Positions 24,146 to 31,922 of a stretch of DNA of 49,921 nt are shown one piece after another (position 1 is the first letter of the stretch; each line of letters starts with the position of its first letter). Origin of the DNA: Halorubrum saccharovorum DSM 1137 (GTDB lineage: Archaea; Halobacteriota; Halobacteria; Halobacteriales; Haloferacaceae); the NCBI RefSeq assembly GCF_000337915.1, contig NZ_AOJE01000020.1:63418-113338 (forward strand), written 5' to 3'. Made by a program: the position numbers and the translations under genes. The notes beneath the pieces were generated by a model, which was not told the origin of the DNA, searched no databases, and worked only from the letters and a program-made list of their open reading frames with translations.

Positions 24146-26467
24146 TCACTCCCCGCCGGTCGGCATCGCCTCGCCGAGCGCCCACGCCGACAGCGACGCG
24201 ATCTCCGCGCGACCGCCCTCGGCGCGCATGGAGACGCCGACCGCGTCGTCGCGGGTGGGGTACACCCGGCTCGTGAGACAGCGCCGCCCGTTCGCGTAGA
24301 TCTCGATCACGGAGCGGTCGAGGAAGACGCGCACGGAGAGCGGCTCGTCGTAGGGGGGGACCGCCATCGACTGTTCGTCGGCGAACGCGCGGGGGTCCAG
24401 ACTCGACGGGGCGCGGTCGACCGACAGCGTCCCGTCGCGCGCGTAGCGGATCGGAGTGCATTCGGCGCGATCCGGCGTCTCGAACACCGAGAGCTCGACC
24501 AGCTCGGCGTCGTCGAGCGCGATCTCTGCCCGGATCTCGATCGCCGCGCCCGAAAGGTCGAGCCGGCGGCGGTCGTCGGGCGCGAGAGATATCGCCTCGT
24601 CGGCGGCGATCCGCTCCGTCCGGAGGTCGGTCACCTCGTCGGCGGGGCGCTGGCGGAGGTCGCCGTCGGGGCCGGACTCGATCACGCGGGGCAGCGAGAG
24701 CGCGCCCGACCAGCCGGCGTCCCACTGCGCGTCCACGTCGCGAGCCTCGGGGAGCCACCCCCACGTGAGCGAGCGGCCGGCGCCGTCGTCCGCGTCGCCG
24801 TCGTCTCCGTCGTCGCCGTCGTCGCCGTCGACACCACCGCCGTCGGCGTCGCTCCCGCCCGCGTCCGTCAGCGACTGCGGCGCGTAGAAGTCGCCGTGGT
24901 CGAGCAGCCCCTCTGACTCGACCGCGAACTCCCCGTCCTCGACGCTCCCGAGGAAGTAGACGACGTTCTCGTAGTCGGAGACGTGGAGGAGCCGGCGGTC
25001 GCCTAAATCGAGCAGTTCGGGGCACTCCCACACCGCGGCGGCGTCGGGTCCCCCGGCGAGCAGGGGACCCTCGTAGGTCCACTCGGTGAGCGTCTCGGAG
25101 GTGTACAGCAGGGCCGCACCGCCGCCGTCGGCGAGACCCGTTCCGATGAGATGGTACCAGCGGCCGCCCTCGCGCCAGACGTTGTGGTCGCGGAACTCGG
25201 CGCGCCAGTGCTCGGTTTCGAGCACGTCGAGGTCGGCCGGCGGCGACTCGATGACGGGATTACCCCCGTGCTTCTCCCACGACCGAAGGTCGGGGTCGTC
25301 AGTCGTCGCGAGGCAGGGAAGCTGATCGCGGCCGTTGCCGCCGGTGTACAGCAGGGTCGGGGTGCCGTCGTCGTCGACCGCACAGCCCGACCAGCAGCCG
25401 TCGCGATCGGGGCCGTCCGGGGAGGGCGAGAGCGCGACCGGCTCGTCGCGCCACGTCACGAGGTCGTCGCTGACGGCGTGGCCCCAGTGGATCGTGTTGT
25501 GGAAGGGGCCGGCGGGGTTGTACTGGTAGAAGACGTGATACCGCCCGTCCCACCGGATCAAGCCGTTCGGGTCGTTCAGCCAGTTCGCGGGCGGCGTGAG
25601 GTGGTACTTGGGGCGGCCGCCGGGACCGTCCTCGCCGGCGGCGTCGACCCGGTCGCGGAGCCGGCGCATGTCGCCCGCGTCGGTCGGGCGCGCCGGCGTC
25701 CCGTGGTCGACCGCGACGCTCCGGAGGCAGCCCGCGACGAGGCGGTCGCGCGTCTCGGCGAGTCCCGTGGCGTCCGGGTCGCGGGGCTCGCCGTGGCCCC
25801 CGTGACCGTCGCCGCCCGGCGGGTCGGCGAACAGGACGGGCGCACCGAGCCCGACGATCGCACCTCCGCCCTCACCGCGCTCGTCGAGTTCGGCGGGCTC
25901 GGCGCGACCTCCGACCCGCCACGAAACGGCCGTCACCTCGTCCGGGACCGCGGTGTCGCCGCGGACCGTCGAGGCGAGCGCCTCGCCGCGCCGGGGGAGC
26001 ACGCGCTCGTACCCGACCGCCGGGACCGTGCCGCGGTCCCGGACGTGGTGCCGGAGCCCCTCCAGCGACGCCGTCGCCGGGTGGTCGGCGTACAGCGAGC
26101 GCCACAACACGCCGGTCGGTTCCGCGAGCGAGTCCTCGCCGACTCGGTCGGGCGGGACCGACTCCACAGAGAGGCGGTCGACCGACGCCATCGCGCGGAG
26201 CGTTAAGAGGAGGCCGCCGCCGTCGACGAGGTACGACTCGATCGTCTCGGCCGCGTCGCCGAGGGGGTCGCTCCCGGCAAGTGGCGCCGCGCGATGCCAC
26301 CAGAGCGCGTCGAAGTCGGTGGAGACGTCGCGGTCGCTGAGCCCGTCGAACGCGACCGTCTCGACCGCGATCCCGTCGCGCGCGGCCAGCCAATCGGCCG
26401 CGGCGCGCTGCTCCTCGGAGAAGTCCCCGTCGGTGAGCATCCCGACGCGGGACGGCGACGCCGTCAT
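24146..26467 (-). CDS. GH32 beta-fructosidase with N-terminal amidotransferase-like (ThuA-type) domain
   Basis: A 773-residue protein. Residues 1 to about 255 form an alpha/beta domain resembling ThuA/type 1 glutamine amidotransferase folds (DFDALWWHRAAPL, ETIESYLVDGGGLLLTLRAM). From about 286 it is a GH32 enzyme: nucleophile Asp299 in NWLNDPNG, FRDH at 425-428 (Asp427 the stabiliser, with His where Pro is usual), and acid/base Glu481 in WECPEL. A GH32C beta-sandwich with SVIEIYANGR closes it. An Asp/Gly insert (encoded near 24784-24870) interrupts the propeller. It should hydrolyse sucrose or fructans. No signal peptide is seen, so it is probably cytoplasmic. The ATG at 26467 is chosen over a TTG at 26494; GGTTTTGAC on the minus strand lies about 27 nt before it. 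Confidence 0.87.
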   Translation of the reverse strand: MTASPSRVGMLTDGDFSEEQRAAADWLAARDGIAVETVAFDGLSDRDVSTDFDALWWHRAAPLAGSDPLGDAAETIESYLVDGGGLLLTLRAMASVDRLSVESVPPDRVGEDSLAEPTGVLWRSLYADHPATASLEGLRHHVRDRGTVPAVGYERVLPRRGEALASTVRGDTAVPDEVTAVSWRVGGRAEPAELDERGEGGGAIVGLGAPVLFADPPGGDGHGGHGEPRDPDATGLAETRDRLVAGCLRSVAVDHGTPARPTDAGDMRRLRDRVDAAGEDGPGGRPKYHLTPPANWLNDPNGLIRWDGRYHVFYQYNPAGPFHNTIHWGHAVSDDLVTWRDEPVALSPSPDGPDRDGCWSGCAVDDDGTPTLLYTGGNGRDQLPCLATTDDPDLRSWEKHGGNPVIESPPADLDVLETEHWRAEFRDHNVWREGGRWYHLIGTGLADGGGAALLYTSETLTEWTYEGPLLAGGPDAAAVWECPELLDLGDRRLLHVSDYENVVYFLGSVEDGEFAVESEGLLDHGDFYAPQSLTDAGGSDADGGGVDGDDGDDGDDGDADDGAGRSLTWGWLPEARDVDAQWDAGWSGALSLPRVIESGPDGDLRQRPADEVTDLRTERIAADEAISLAPDDRRRLDLSGAAIEIRAEIALDDAELVELSVFETPDRAECTPIRYARDGTLSVDRAPSSLDPRAFADEQSMAVPPYDEPLSVRVFLDRSVIEIYANGRRCLTSRVYPTRDDAVGVSMRAEGGRAEIASLSAWALGEAMPTGGE

Positions 26468-26526
26468 ACGCCTGTTCACTCGCCACCGAGTCAAAACCGT
26501 GTCGCCCGCCCCGCCGGCGCCGGCAG

Positions 26527-26538
26527 GGGTTTTATCGT
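26527..26538 (+). promoter_or_regulatory. TATA box of the IscA-like gene
   Basis: GGGTTTTATCGT lies about 25 nt before the ATG at 26558. The divergent GH32 promoter (minus-strand GGTTTTGAC near 26490-26498) is only about 35 bp away. Confidence 0.6.
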
Positions 26539-26557
26539 GCGGACGGAACGTGTTCGC

Positions 26558-26923
26558 ATGAGCACCGAAACGGTCGACACGGGAAGCGACCCGGCGATCG
26601 AGGTGACCCCAGACGCCGCGGAGGAGGCGCTCTCGCTCTTAGAGGGCGAGGGCCTCGACACGGAGGAGGCCGGACTCCGGCTGTTCGTCCAGCAGGGCGG
26701 CTGCGCGGGTCTCTCGTACGGGATGCGGTTCGACACGGAACCGGAAGACGACGACCTCGTCGTCGAACACCACGGGCTGCGCGTGTTCGTCGATCCGGCG
26801 AGCCGGAACTACATCGGCGGGAGCAAACTCGACTACGAGCACGGCCTGCAGGCCGCCGGCTTCGAGGTCGAGAACCCGAACGTCGTCTCCGAGTGCGGCT
26901 GCGGCGAGTCGTTCCGGACGTAG
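26558..26923 (+). CDS. IscA/HesB-family iron-sulfur assembly protein
   Basis: A 121-residue A-type Fe-S carrier. The three invariant cysteines are present: Cys49 in QQGGCAGLSYG, and Cys113 and Cys115 in SECGCGESF near the C-terminus. It should receive an Fe-S cluster or iron and pass it to target proteins in the cytoplasm. An acidic N-terminal extension of about 15 residues is typical of haloarchaea. The gene stands alone, not beside suf genes in this window. Confidence 0.93.
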   Translation: MSTETVDTGSDPAIEVTPDAAEEALSLLEGEGLDTEEAGLRLFVQQGGCAGLSYGMRFDTEPEDDDLVVEHHGLRVFVDPASRNYIGGSKLDYEHGLQAAGFEVENPNVVSECGCGESFRT

Positions 26924-27009
26924 TCGGGTCGGTTGCGGTCCGCGGCGGACCGTCGGCGGTCTCACGGTCGAGTCACGCTTTTAAACGGTTCCAGCCGATA
27001 CGGACGGGT

Positions 27010-27255
27010 ATGAGTCTCGACGCGTCGACGACGGCCGACGGCGAGCGGGTGTACACGGACCGGACGCAGGTCGAGCGGGGCGCAGAGGGTCCCTTCTACG
27101 TCGTGTTCGCCGACGCCGACGGGTCCTCGCGGTGGGGGTTCCAATGCGGCAACTGCGAGTCGTTCGACACCGCGATGGACACGATGGGGCGGATCCAGTG
27201 TACGGAGTGCGGCAACCTCCGGAAGCCGGACGAATGGGACGCCGCCCACGAGTGA
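27010..27255 (+). CDS. Small zinc-ribbon protein (DUF5816-like)
   Basis: An 81-residue protein with two CxxC pairs, CGNC (in RWGFQCGNCESFDTAMDTMG) and CTECGN (in RIQCTECGNLRKPDEW), forming a predicted four-Cys zinc ribbon. From memory it resembles the haloarchaeal family DUF5816. CTTTTAAACG at 26978-26987 lies 28 nt before the ATG, so the gene is probably leaderless. The function is unknown. Confidence 0.75.
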   Translation: MSLDASTTADGERVYTDRTQVERGAEGPFYVVFADADGSSRWGFQCGNCESFDTAMDTMGRIQCTECGNLRKPDEWDAAHE

Positions 27256-27279
27256 GCGGCGACTGTGTCAGAGGGCGGT

Positions 27280-27327
27280 ACAGAGCAGTACGGGGACAGA
27301 GCGGTACGGGGACAGAGCGGTACGGGT
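27280..27327. repeat. 16-bp tandem repeat, three copies
   Basis: Units of ACAGAGCGGTACGGGG occupy 27280-27295 (one mismatch), 27296-27311 and 27312-27327 (last base differs). A degenerate part copy precedes them. The array lies 25 bp downstream of the zinc-ribbon gene. Confidence 0.85.
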
Positions 27328-27412
27328 GAAATCGCGAGCGATCGCGCCCGCGATCGCGAACGGCCGAAATCGTGAGAAAGTTTATCACGAAAGCCGGCCA
27401 ACGTCGGAGTAG

Positions 27413-27751
27413 ATGGCCACTGCGAGCATCCCACCGACGACGGAGGCCAGAGACGTCTTTCGCGAACTCGGGTACACCGTCTCCGAGGGCGGACAGGAGT
27501 TCGTCGCGGAGCGAAAATGGCGGCGCGTGCTCGTGACCGTGTTGTGCATGGAGGACGACGATCTCGAGCCGTATCTGGCCGACGGCGGCGACACACCGCG
27601 GCTCCGCTGTTTCGTCACGTGGCGCAACCGGGCGGGCGACCTGCGAGACCGGCTCGTCTCCACGAAACCCCCGTACGACTGGGCGGTGATCGGCATCGAC
27701 GCCGACGGAGAGGACTTCGCGGTGATGGAAGGTGCGCCCGGCAGCCCCTGA
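27413..27751 (+). CDS. Conserved-looking haloarchaeal protein, unknown function
   Basis: A 112-residue soluble alpha/beta protein I do not recognise. It has a helix-first N-terminus (TEARDVFRELGYTVSEGGQE), a beta-rich core (RRVLVTVLCMEDDDLEPYL, LRCFVTWRNRAGDL) and YDWAVIGIDADGEDFAVM near the end. It could be a nucleic-acid or nucleotide-binding fold, but no catalytic motif stands out. AAGTTTATCACG (27379-27390) is a good TATA box 29 nt before the ATG. Confidence 0.65.
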   Translation: MATASIPPTTEARDVFRELGYTVSEGGQEFVAERKWRRVLVTVLCMEDDDLEPYLADGGDTPRLRCFVTWRNRAGDLRDRLVSTKPPYDWAVIGIDADGEDFAVMEGAPGSP

Positions 27752-27832
27752 CGCCGGCACCCCGTCCCCGACAGCGTGCCCCCGTCCCCATCGCCTCCTT
27801 TTATATTACCGTGTGTCCAACTAGCGCGTGAC

Positions 27833-28033
27833 ATGGTGTTCAAGAAGATCACGCTGATCGGGACGAGCGAGGAGAGCTTCGACGACGCCGCCGACGACGC
27901 GATCGATCGCGCCGAGGACACGCTGGAGAACGTCTACTGGGCGGAGGTAGAGGAGTTCGGCGTCGAGTTGGAGAGCGCGGCCGACCGGCAGTATCAGGCG
28001 GAGGTCGAGGTCGCGTTCGAGCTGGAAGGCTGA
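27833..28033 (+). CDS. Dodecin, flavin-binding protein
   Basis: A 66-residue dodecin subunit. The family pattern [19 protein letters not shown] starts the chain, Trp36 in [14 protein letters not shown] is the residue that stacks on the flavin ring, and [13 protein letters not shown] is the final strand. Twelve copies assemble into a hollow sphere that stores riboflavin or lumichrome in halophilic archaea. CTTTTATATTACC (27799-27810) gives a leaderless start at 27833. Confidence 0.95.
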   Translation: MVFKKITLIGTSEESFDDAADDAIDRAEDTLENVYWAEVEEFGVELESAADRQYQAEVEVAFELEG

Positions 28034-28108
28034 GATCGGGCCGCGCCTCGTCGAGCGCCGGTTCGATCTTTCGGCGATCGGTAGGAGTTGGGCGGTTCTC
28101 GGGAACTT

Positions 28109-28226
28109 GCTTATAAGCCGTTGAGACGGGACCGGCAGCGAATATCGCAACTCCCGGCCGCGACGGCTCGCGCGCCGACCGCACGTCTGTTTATAAGCGA
28201 TCGCCGAGGCGCCCACCTATTTATCC
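28109..28226. promoter_or_regulatory. Three TATA-like elements upstream of alaX
   Basis: GCTTATAAGC (28109-28118, a perfect palindrome), TGTTTATAAGCG (28188-28199) and CTATTTATCC (28217-28226) are spaced through the 214-bp gap. The last sits about 27 nt before the AlaX ATG and is its likely TATA box. The other two have no ATG or GTG at leaderless distance and may drive a leader, an antisense RNA or a small RNA. Confidence 0.5.
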
Positions 28227-28247
28227 GACCGCCACCACGGACCGCCA

Positions 28248-29600
28248 ATGACTGCGTCACGCGCGCCGGCGGAACCCGACGTTCGGGAGTTCGAGGCGAC
28301 GGTCGAATCGGTCGACGGCCGAGAGGTCGTCCTCGACGAGACGTACTTCTACGCCGAGTCGGGCGGCCAGCCGGCGGACCGGGGAACGATCGACGGGGTC
28401 CTCGTCGCGGACGTGACCGAGCGCGACGGCGAAGTGGCCCACGTTCTCGACGAGGGCGCCGAGACGCTTCCGGAGGCCGGCGAGACGGTCTCGGCGGTCG
28501 TCGACGACGCGTTCCGGACCTACTGCACCCGTGCGCACACCGCCTCGCACGTGCTCTACGGCGCGGCGCGCCGGACCTGCGAGGACCTCGGCTACGCCGG
28601 CTTCGACATCTCGGAGACGAAGGTACGCGTCGACCTGACGACCGCCGAGCCGCTCGACGACGCCGACCTCGTCGAGTTGGAGCGGCTCGCAAATCGGGCC
28701 GTCTGGGACTCGCTGCCGGTGTCGTGGGAGACGCTCCCCGAGGACGAGGCCCGCTCGCTCGACGGGATCGCGTTCAACACGAAGACGGAGGAGGGCGCGA
28801 TGAGCGGGACCGAGGCGGTCCGGGTCGTGACGGTCGGCGAGCGCGGCGGGGAGCGCGACGAGGAGGACGGGGAACGCGACGAGGCGGGCGACGAGAGACG
28901 TGACGGAGCGCAGGAGAGCGGGAACGCGCCGACCTGGGACGTGGCCGCCTGCGGCGGGACCCACGTCCGGAACACGAGCGAGATCGGCCCGGTCTCCGTG
29001 CTGGACCGGTCGAACCCCGGCGAGGGCGTGACCCGCGTGGAGTTCGCGGTCGGGCCGACCGCGATCGACCACGAGGCCGCGGTCCACGCGGCGGCGCTCG
29101 ACGCCGCGACCGCCCTCGACGCGCGGATCGGCGACCTCCCGGACGCGGTCGGCCGACTCCGCGATCGGGCCGACCGGCTCGAGGCCGACCTGCAGGCCGC
29201 CACGACCGACCTGCTCGCCGCGCGCCTGCGCGAGTTCCCGGCCGTCGAAGCCGACGCCGACGGCGCGACGTGGGCGGTCGGGACGGTCGACGACGCGGAC
29301 CCGAACGACCTGCGCGAGCCGGCTCAGCGCGTCCTCGGGGAGGCGGGCGCGCCCGACGCGATCGCGGCGGTCGGAACGGGCGACGCGCCGTTCGTGGTCG
29401 CCGCGGTCGCGGAGGAGGCGGCCGGCGGGGGCGGCGACGGCACGTCCAGCGACGACGGGGACGCCCCCGACGCGGGCGCGGTCGTGGCCGCCGTCACCGA
29501 CGAGTTCGGCGGCGGGGGCGGCGGCGGCCCGACGTTCGCGCAGGGCGGCGGGCTCGACGGCGACCCGGACGCCATCGTCGCGCGGCTCCGGGAGCGATGA
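28248..29600 (+). CDS. alaX: Alanyl-tRNA editing protein AlaX, long form
   Basis: A 450-residue trans-editing enzyme that should hydrolyse mischarged Ser- or Gly-tRNA(Ala). The zinc site is visible: His97 and His101 in RAHTASHVL, and Cys235 and His239 in AACGGTHV. The C-terminal DHHA1 domain ends with the Gly-rich GGGGGGGPTFAQGGGL, so this is the long AlaX form. A charged insert (GERGGERDEEDGERDEAGDE) separates the two halves of the zinc site. The stop overlaps the ATG of the next gene (ATGA at 29597-29600), suggesting a two-gene operon. Confidence 0.9.
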   Translation: MTASRAPAEPDVREFEATVESVDGREVVLDETYFYAESGGQPADRGTIDGVLVADVTERDGEVAHVLDEGAETLPEAGETVSAVVDDAFRTYCTRAHTASHVLYGAARRTCEDLGYAGFDISETKVRVDLTTAEPLDDADLVELERLANRAVWDSLPVSWETLPEDEARSLDGIAFNTKTEEGAMSGTEAVRVVTVGERGGERDEEDGERDEAGDERRDGAQESGNAPTWDVAACGGTHVRNTSEIGPVSVLDRSNPGEGVTRVEFAVGPTAIDHEAAVHAAALDAATALDARIGDLPDAVGRLRDRADRLEADLQAATTDLLAARLREFPAVEADADGATWAVGTVDDADPNDLREPAQRVLGEAGAPDAIAAVGTGDAPFVVAAVAEEAAGGGGDGTSSDDGDAPDAGAVVAAVTDEFGGGGGGGPTFAQGGGLDGDPDAIVARLRER

Positions 29601-30625
29601 CCGGGAAACTCGGCCCCGAGGCGCTCGCGGAGGTGCTCGCGGCGACCGGCGCCGACGACGCCGCGGTCGACGTGGGCCCCGCCTACGGCGAGGACGCGGC
29701 CGCGATCGATCTCGACGGCGCGGAGTCGACTCTCGTCGTCGCCGCCGACCCGCTGTCGCTGGCGGCGGACGCGGTCGGCGAGCTGGCGGTCCACGTCGCC
29801 TGTAACGACGTGGCCGCGAGCGGCGCGGACCCGCGGTGGCTCACGCACACGCTCTTCCTCCCCGACGGCGACCCCGACCGCCGGCGGACCGTCACGGACC
29901 AGGTCGACGCGACCGCCCGCGACCTGGGCGTCGCGATCGTCGGCGGCCACACCGAGGTGTTACCGTCGCTGGAGCGCCCGCTCTGCTCGATGACCGCGCT
30001 CGGCACCACGGACCGGTTCGTGTCGAGCGCCGGGGCCGATCCGGGCGATCGCCTCCTGCTCACGAAGGGCGCCGGCATCGAGGCGACCGCGATCCTCGCG
30101 ACGGACTTCCGCGAGGCGTGCGCCGAGGCGGGGGTTCCGGCGGAGACCCTCGACGCCGCCGCCGGCTTCCTCGACGAGGTGAGCGTCGTCCCCGACGCGG
30201 CCGCCGTCCGCGACGCCGCGACCGCCATGCACGACCCCACCGAGGGCGGCCTGCTGACCGCGCTGGTCGAGACCGCGAGCGCGAGCGGGACCGTCCTGTC
30301 CGTGGAGCGCGACCGAGTGCCGGTTCGACCCGAAACGGAGGCCTGCTGTGAGGCGCTCGGCGTCGACCCGCTGGCGACGTTCGGCTCCGGCGCGCTGCTG
30401 GCGGCTGTCCCCCCAGAGCGCGTCGACGAGGCGACCGAGGCGCTCGCGGGCGCGGGGATCGCGGTCGGCGAGATCGGCGAGGTGCGGGCGGCGGACGGCG
30501 GGCGAGGCGGATCCGAGGGGGCCACCGCCGACGACGGCGACGGAGCCGCCGCCGGAACGGTCCTCCTCGACGGCGACCGGATCGACGAGGCGCCGCGCGA
30601 CGAGCTGTACCCGCTGTGGGAATAG
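29597..30625 (+). CDS. AIR synthase-related protein (HypE/ThiL-like)
   Basis: A 342-residue member of the PurM/HypE/ThiL/SelD ATP-binding superfamily. Visible motifs are YGEDAAAIDLDG (metal/ATP binding in the N-domain), LAVHVACNDVAASGADPRWL, VAIVGGHTEVLP, DRLLLTKGAGIEATAILA and HDPTEGGLLTALVE. HypE normally dehydrates a carbamoyl group for hydrogenase assembly, but no hydrogenase gene is nearby and the C-terminal Cys of true HypE is absent (it ends DELYPLWE). The substrate is therefore open. It is translationally coupled to alaX, hinting at a tRNA or nucleotide-linked role; that is inference. Confidence 0.8.
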   Translation: MTGKLGPEALAEVLAATGADDAAVDVGPAYGEDAAAIDLDGAESTLVVAADPLSLAADAVGELAVHVACNDVAASGADPRWLTHTLFLPDGDPDRRRTVTDQVDATARDLGVAIVGGHTEVLPSLERPLCSMTALGTTDRFVSSAGADPGDRLLLTKGAGIEATAILATDFREACAEAGVPAETLDAAAGFLDEVSVVPDAAAVRDAATAMHDPTEGGLLTALVETASASGTVLSVERDRVPVRPETEACCEALGVDPLATFGSGALLAAVPPERVDEATEALAGAGIAVGEIGEVRAADGGRGGSEGATADDGDGAAAGTVLLDGDRIDEAPRDELYPLWE

Positions 30626-30722
30626 CGCGCGGGTCCTGGACCCTGGGCGCGGCGCGTGGCGGGGTCGCCCCTCCCCACCCCCGATCGCTCACCTTTTTCA
30701 GTATGAGATCGAATCGGACGGT

Positions 30723-31922
30723 ATGACTGGCGCACGCGTCGGCTCGTCGCTCACCGACGAACAGGAGGCGATCCGCGACCTCGTCCGCGAGTTCGCGGCC
30801 GAGGAAGTCCGACCCGAGGCCGGCGAGGCCGACGAGGCCGAGTCGTTCCCGGAAAACGTCTGGGACGGGCTCGCCGAGCTCGGCCTGACGGGCCTGACGG
30901 TGCCCGAGGAGTACGGCGGCTTCGAGGCCGACGAGACGACCTACGCGGTCGTCAACGAGGAGCTGGCGTACGGCCATCTCGCGGTCGCGACCGCCCTCTC
31001 CGTCCACTGCCTCGCGACTTCCTGTATCGCCGAGTTTGGGAGCGAGGCCCAACGGGAGCGCTGGCTGCCGGAGATGGCGGCAGAGGGACGCCCCGTCGGG
31101 ATGTTCTGTCTCTCCGAGCCGCACGCGGGGTCGAACCCGGCCGAGATGTCGACGACCGCCGAGTACGACGCGGAGACCGACGAGTACGTCCTCGACGGAG
31201 AGAAGCAGTGGATCACGAACGGGGAGCGCGGCGGGGTCGCGATCGTCTTCGCGAAGGCCGTCGACCCCGACGCCGAGAAGGCGACGGGCGAGGGCGACAC
31301 CGGCGACGCCCGCGGCTCGATCACCCAGTTCCTCGTCCCGGCCGACGCCGAGGGGTTCGAGGTCGGGAAGAAGGAGGAAAAGCTCGGGCTCCGGGCCTCG
31401 GACACGACCGGCATCTCCTTCGACGGCTGTCGGGTCCCGGCCGAGAACCGTCTCACCGAGGAGGGGAAGGGGCTCTCGGCCGCCTTCCGGACGCTCACCG
31501 GCGGCCGGATCGGGATCGCGTCGCAGGCGGTCGGGCTCGCGCAGGCCGCCTTCGACGAGGCGACGGCGTACGCCGCGGAGCGCGAGCAGTTCGGCGGCCC
31601 GATCGACGACATCCAAGCGATCCGCCACAAGTTCGCGGAGATGGCGACCGACATCTCCGCGGCCCGGCTCCTGGTTCGCGAGGCGTGCCGGCAGGCCGAG
31701 GCCGGCGAGGACAACCGCGTCGCGGCCTCGCAGGCGAAGTACCGCGCCAGCGAGACCGCGATGTCGGTGACCAACGAGGCCGTGCAGATCCACGGCGGCT
31801 ACGGCTACACGACCGAGTTCGACGTGGAGCGGTTCTACCGCGACGCGAAGATCACGCAGATCTACGAGGGGACGACGGAGATCCAGAAGACGATCATCGC
31901 GCGGGGGGTGGTGGGCGAATGA
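30723..31922 (+). CDS. Acyl-CoA dehydrogenase
   Basis: A 399-residue FAD enzyme oxidising acyl-CoA to enoyl-CoA. Family landmarks are CLSEPHAGSNPAEMSTTA and GEKQWITNGERGGVAIVF (FAD/substrate loop), GGRIGIASQAVGLAQAAFDE, HGGYGYTTEFDVERFYRDAK, and the catalytic base Glu382 in QIYEGTTEIQ. The Glu position fits short/branched- or short-chain enzymes. ACCTTTTTCA (30691-30700) lies 27 nt before the ATG. Its stop overlaps the start of a HAD hydrolase gene (ATGA). No electron-transfer flavoprotein genes are in view. Confidence 0.95.
   Translation: MTGARVGSSLTDEQEAIRDLVREFAAEEVRPEAGEADEAESFPENVWDGLAELGLTGLTVPEEYGGFEADETTYAVVNEELAYGHLAVATALSVHCLATSCIAEFGSEAQRERWLPEMAAEGRPVGMFCLSEPHAGSNPAEMSTTAEYDAETDEYVLDGEKQWITNGERGGVAIVFAKAVDPDAEKATGEGDTGDARGSITQFLVPADAEGFEVGKKEEKLGLRASDTTGISFDGCRVPAENRLTEEGKGLSAAFRTLTGGRIGIASQAVGLAQAAFDEATAYAAEREQFGGPIDDIQAIRHKFAEMATDISAARLLVREACRQAEAGEDNRVAASQAKYRASETAMSVTNEAVQIHGGYGYTTEFDVERFYRDAKITQIYEGTTEIQKTIIARGVVGE

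Noticed and set aside
28109-28118. A leaderless small gene driven by the palindromic TATA element
   Set aside because: No ATG or GTG occurs 22-32 nt downstream on the plus strand, so no protein is proposed; an RNA remains possible and is listed as a finding.
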